From NCBI GenBank assembly GCA_040954595.2, contig CM082589.2, forward strand, positions 4,402,001 to 4,466,000: a stretch of 64,000 nt of DNA, written 5' to 3'. The translations under genes were made by a program, and so were the position numbers. Shown in pieces: positions 59,265-64,000 of the stretch. Positions within the stretch are counted from its first letter, which is position 1, and each line of letters opens with the position of its first letter. The notes below the pieces were generated by a model. That model made no database searches. It saw nothing but the letters and a program-made list of their open reading frames with translations, and had not been told where the DNA came from. The DNA is from Balanoglossus misakiensis (Eukaryota > Hemichordata).

Positions 59265-61234
59265 TGCCTCCTCTACAATAGAAACACTTGAACTTGGCAG
59301 AAGATAGCTGAGGGAACGTTATATACACTTCACGCAACGCTTGATTTCCACTAGACTCAGTCGCTTTCCAACCACCATCATATTACGGATACTATGGAAT
59401 TATTCAACACCCCAAGAAAAGTCGGGAGTTAAAATTCACTGACGTGTCCTGTGAATTATGAAAGGGGAGGTTTCTCTGTGACTATCTACTGTTTCATTTC
59501 ATTTCATCTGATCTCTGCGCTTGCTTTAATAATGCATGTAATACTTTTACAATCCCCATCTAATACAAATGTCAATTGTCTAGAAAAATGACGATGTTTT
59601 CAAGGTTTATAAAATACTTCTATAATCACTGTGCGTACCGAAAATGTCCCTGTTAAGAAATTGCATGTTCAAGGTTTATGGTTTCAGTGACGTTGCCAAG
59701 ACAACAAGACTGTTGGCGCTACATTAATATTCATGTAAGCCAAAGACTGCGGGATCAATTAATTCACCATTCGTGATATTAAGGAGAAAGGGTTCACAGT
59801 TTAATCAATCTCAATGGAAAAAAATGTCCCTTCGTTTGTATTAGAGTCCCGAGACATGGTCGAGCAGCTATAAGCTTGAACACAACTCATAGGTTTTTTT
59901 GCGAAAATCGACGCAAGGGACATGATAATACTGTTTTTCGAGCCAGATCTCATGTGACCCGATGCGATAATTTCGTGTCCACCGAAGGCAGACACGCCGG
60001 GTATCTCGCATCATTATGTAGTACGTCAGGGTATAGCCAGATACCAGATACACAAACACACAAGCAGTAACTCGCGTTGCGGTGAAGGTTAAGAATGTGA
60101 GAAGTAAAAGTCCAATCTCTCCGGCAAGGCTGTATGTATAAGAGCTAGCGAATTAGCGCCTGTATGTTCATAGTTTTTGGAACGATGCCAAAAGTCAGTG
60201 CGTGGTGTTGAAATGATTTCAGACGCCTGCTTAAAATAATTACATCTATAATGTTTCGGTTGTTTTCGCTTGGCATTGCGCACAAATTAAAGATAATTAG
60301 TTTGAAAATCAGGAAATATCATGATGGCTCATTCTTACTCGTCACAATGTATTAGTATTTGGGGTCAAATAATTCCTACTGTATATATAGGGGAGTTTGG
60401 TATTTTAAACCTTGATTGTATTTTTTATAAATAGACGTCAATAAATTGTTGGCTTATATAGTACAACACAGGGTGACATATTGTCTCGCTTGTAAAGTTT
60501 GCTGTCCTATTATCACAAATCTATCACCACAGTAAACTCTGGATAAACGAATACACTCGTCTGACGCACTTTACAAATATTCGTTAATCTCAAATAGTAC
60601 TATCACCACATGTCATTCGCCATCTCCGAGGTCTCTTAATATTTAGAGGGGCAATGCCTTCCCCCACAGGAGATAATTAGTCTGCGGCACCATCGTCCAT
60701 CTGTCAAGGACTTCAAATCGCTCCTCATATACCCCTCACCGTTTTTCCTCGGGGTCAACGCCAGCAGAACAATCGGCAGTGTTATTGCAGTTTCACCGGC
60801 GGATGTGCTGGCTTCCCCGAGTGGTACACTGGAGCTCACCGTATAGTTGTTATTGTTTTTTTAATTGCGTTATTTTTTTCCATGTGACTCAAGGACACAT
60901 CCCAGGAATAACAATCTCCCTTGCCGATAAGTGCCTCCTCAACTAAAATCACTTGTTGTTCATGAATTGAACCCTAAAAGTGCAGTGGAACCCTTCCCAG
61001 GTAATTTTGCTCTTTCCATGACAGAAAAACTAAAAGTATCCTAACACCCTAGCTAGGCACGGTTTCTTGGAGAGGCACCCAGACACCCCAACTTTACTTT
61101 GTTTTCCTAATCGCGGCAGATTACACTATGACCCCATCTTCATATCATTGTGATTCTCCTTTCATTTGCTTTTTAACACATATCTGCCTTTTCACTTGTT
61201 TTTACACGTATTATAGTATTGTTCCCTAATGATG

Positions 61235-61284
61235 CTCTCTCTCTCTCTCTCTCTCTCTATCTCCCCCCTCTCTCCCCCCCTCTC
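61235..61284. repeat. (CT)n / C-run low-complexity tract
   Basis: A pure CT repeat of about 24 bases is followed by CTCCCCCCTCTCTCCCCCC-type sequence. It is a polypyrimidine tract. Confidence 0.95.
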
Positions 61285-62018
61285 AATTATTCATTCCTTA
61301 TCATCTGGTCTCACTCTCCACGTTTGATTATACGGGCGAAACAAGATACTCACAAACTTTAAAAATTCCAATTACCCGATTTCAATTTTTAATCAGAAAG
61401 ACAGCTCCCATAAGGGAGTCATATCTTATTTTTCTAGCGGAATGTCTCGGTATTGCCTAGCGCTGCTAATGCTTTAAGTAATGCCCCCTCTTCCAATATT
61501 TTTTTCACTTGGTCTCCTGAAATATTTTGAAGGCATTCTATTTTTCACTTGGAAGTTGTACCAGCTCAGTCACATAAATGAAGATTACGGTAGGTTGCGA
61601 TTAACTAAACAATCCGAGAAACAGTTGAATAAGTATACTATGAGAGACAAACTAGCGCAAATCTCTTTCCTCAGTGCTACAAGTTACAAAACCGAATAAT
61701 ATCAACACGAGGATTGATCGATCGACGCCAGAGAACAGGGGCGCTCATTAAACAAATTAAACTCAGCTTGGAATCATGGGATACCGAATGTTTTGTTCTT
61801 TTCACGTGTACACACGGCTTTGTCCAATTCCGATAACACTGTCAAGTACGTCAACACATTAAATAGAAAAAAAGCGCATGGGAGATACTTCTTTACGCAC
61901 TGAGATCAAGGAAATCAGTTCTTCTTCACATGCAAGAGTATCAAAGACAGGTCGTGGGACTGTAAATGGGCAGCGAGTTGATCACGATGTATGATCCCCG
62001 TCGCAAGGGTCTAACAGA

Positions 62019-62318
62019 TCACTGAGCCTTCGTCGAAAATAGCAACGAGCCGACTGAAAAGGCTCTCTGACCGTAGACCTTATTAAATTTACCGAGAGGT
62101 GGAATCAAGTGTAATTTTTTTCCGCTGAACGGAGTTCTCGCGATGGAACATTCTGATCGATTAGTTACATGTAGAGAGTTCTTAATTAATTTGAAAGCAA
62201 TCAACAAAATCGTGTACTTAATGCGCGCTTCAACAGGCAGCCAATGTAAATCAATAAGTATACATAGGTGAGCTATGTTTAAACTTGCGAGAGCGACTAA
62301 CGAAACATGCCACGGCAT
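62019..62318 (-). pseudogene. LINE (CR1/L2/Jockey-like) ORF2 C-terminal relic
   Basis: The open frame includes LCILIDLHWLPVEARIKYTI, then LLIAFKLIKN, and later VYGQRAFSVGSLLFS. Both ends match the region after the reverse transcriptase of CR1/L2-type elements (L-H-W-L-P-V-x-x-R-I-x-x-K-I-L-L-x-x-F-K ... Y-G-x-R-A-F-S-V). The middle is shorter than usual and lacks the P-x-Y-L-x-D-L-L motif, implying an internal deletion. No other part of the element is evident. Inactive. Confidence 0.7.
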
Positions 62319-64000
62319 TTTGCTGAGATTGTATTTCTATTCTGATATGTTATAAACGGAGTTGCTTTGCTTTGGGAGGAATGACATATTCCTCTACACG
62401 GGTGCGTACATCATTTGGTAATCGCCAGAGAAATTAAAGCTAACTGAATCACAGGCAATACAGGTCTAATTTCTTTAGGGGAAACGAAGTTAATATTTCA
62501 TGCTATTTGTTTTGACCAACGACGTTTTTATCAACATTGATATTTTAATAATGCAAGAGGTATAGTTCAATATAATAAGCGTAAGTGTTTCATTTTAATG
62601 TGTGGTATGTACGTGCGCAATACTGCAGTCACAAGTAGTTTTTCTTGTGTGATTACCCTTTTAAGCAAACAAACAAACCACCTATTACATGTAGTTTTGT
62701 GTATCAGACTAATAAAAGCTTGAAAAAAAATTAAAACAATATTGCTGGCACAGGTCAAACTGAAATAACAGAAGGCGACTATGTTTATTATGGACTGTGT
62801 GTTGCTTTTATGTCTATCATTACAAGGACGTGTCATTTTGATTTTATTAAGGCTATAAAACAAATTGTGTCTTTACGATGACACACACGGTACCACTGAA
62901 CGTCAACACACAGCATTTACGGTCGGTTCAAAATCTACACGTCGATCTTTGGCGTCTGTATAGTTTAAAAGTAGTCTTGCAAAGAAGTGCAATACGCAGC
63001 TATTCTCAATAGTCTAAATACACCCACCGTTTGACTTGCAAATAGTGTATCTTCGACGCATACGCCGGGAATCATAAACTGTCTGATTTTACATTAATGA
63101 CATCTGTTTTTCAGTGATGTTAAAGGGGTACAGTCAGATCTAATTTACATAATACCCATACATGGTCATAGAGGCGTGTTTAATACTTCGAGTGACCTTG
63201 TGGTGGCGTACAGGCACGAGTGAAAATATGTGACTGGGTAGATCCCCATTATCCATGGCAACTGCGACTGAAATTAAGGAGGGTACGGCGCACTTTTAAT
63301 TGGGACATGTTTTTTTTAAAGACCCATGTAATGCCCAAGGTTTTTTTTCGTAAAAACGGGTCAAGCTACTTAAAGGGCTTGAACGCTAGTATGGAACGAC
63401 TACCCCCGACAAGCCGATAAATTGTTAAGATCTCATCTGCTAGGGAGAGGGGATAAAAGACAATCAGACGTGATCTGGCCAAGATTTCAGATCTCAGTAA
63501 AGGGTCGTTTATCACGGCATCCATGGCCAGGAATTCCTAGCCAGCGGCCGAGGCAAGTAATACCGAGCGCGAGAATCCTATAAATACCTGGTTTCCATGG
63601 GAAGTGAGACAGAGTCACAAACAATTTCTTGATCCGCTCGTTAGCCATTCTATGTTTCCCCTTCACAGGATCCTTTGTCGGATTGATGAATCTTTCATCG
63701 TGAACATTTTTAATAAACACGAAATATAGTAATCGCTCAATATGCATTTCACGTTTCTTGCACCTATGGCGTTGGAAGAACAAATACACGTTGTATATAC
63801 ATGTAGTGACTAATCTCCCACCTAGCATTTTAACTGTCTTTAATTACTTCCTTTGTCTTTCTATGCAGTTAATATGTAGAAGTCGTTTAACCTGTAACCA
63901 GTATATGACCCAGCACTGCTTTAACTCATGGGAAAATCCGCCATCTTGAATTTGTGCCGGTCATATGAGTTTTTATCGTTTACCTAGGTAGTAAAAGTCT
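62319..64000. other. Right-end intergenic sequence
   Basis: AT-rich sequence with no supported gene. It ends in copy 3 of the dispersed repeat. Confidence 0.45.
63920..64000 (+). repeat. Dispersed repeat family, copy 3 (runs off right edge)
   Basis: It reads TTTAACTCATGGGAAAATCC, then GCCATCTTGAATTTGTGCCG, GTCATATGAGTTTTTATCG and TTTACCTAGGTAGTAAAA. It aligns with copies 1 and 2 from the first base and is cut by the window end. Similarity may extend left: TATGACCCAGCACT (about 63904) resembles CTGACCCGACACT upstream of copy 2 on its strand. Confidence 0.6.

Larger units (their letters stand above)
49621..62018. other. 12-kb gene-poor interval right of the satellite
   Basis: No gene is supported. 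Seen: dispersed repeat copy 2 (53191-53291), C-runs (about 55751-55761), CAA/GGT repeats (57452-57552), an NRF1-like palindrome (58922-58935), CTGT repeats (59146-59264) and CT repeats (61235-61284). Open frames of 90-120 codons (49621-49974 -, 52356-52670 +, 54154-54444 +, 58249-58524 +) lack recognisable domains and good splice boundaries. A host gene with short exons could still have been missed. Confidence 0.45.

Overview
This is animal nuclear DNA. It carries spliced genes with GT/AG introns, long AT-rich intergenic stretches, non-LTR retrotransposon relics and a very large satellite array. The gene families (SLC16 transporter, TRPC channel, rhodopsin-type peptide receptor), intron sizes of 0.2-5 kb and many TACATGTA-type palindromes suggest a marine invertebrate, either a lophotrochozoan or an invertebrate deuterostome. 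I cannot name the species from sequence alone.

Gene-bearing half (1-23.9 kb). A minus-strand coding fragment runs off the left edge (1-315, family not recognised). A 4-exon SLC16/monocarboxylate-transporter-like gene follows at 3788-6249 (+, 466 aa by my splicing), with a 178-bp foldback element just behind its stop. A 10-exon TRPC-type cation channel gene occupies 8242-18411 (+, 924 aa; every intron phase closes). Converging on it is a class A neuropeptide-type GPCR gene (21635-23939, -, 707 aa), whose true start I place on a tiny upstream exon. The channel and the receptor could in principle act in one pathway, since TRPC channels open downstream of Gq-coupled receptors. Adjacency alone does not show that.

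Gene-poor half (24-64 kb). I see no convincing host gene here. From 32.9 to 49.2 kb lies about 16.3 kb of an 88-bp satellite. Its core is split into two opposite orientations that meet at about 38,503 (5.46 kb reverse, 9.6 kb forward), so it forms a giant inverted repeat. A diverged monomer type, in the forward orientation on both sides, borders the core. Inside the array, 6-, 9- and 27-monomer segments are duplicated in exact register. A 5'-truncated LINE with a 14-bp target-site duplication sits in the right border, and a 400-bp tetranucleotide tract caps the array.

The rest is intergenic DNA with scattered simple repeats, LINE C-terminal relics (8.95 kb inside a TRPC intron, and 62.0-62.3 kb) and a dispersed family of about 100 bp seen four times. 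The most notable observations are the inverted satellite architecture, the greatly enlarged S3-S4 loop of the TRPC channel, the 350-residue third intracellular loop of the GPCR, and the dispersed repeat family. All splice models are by eye, without transcript evidence.
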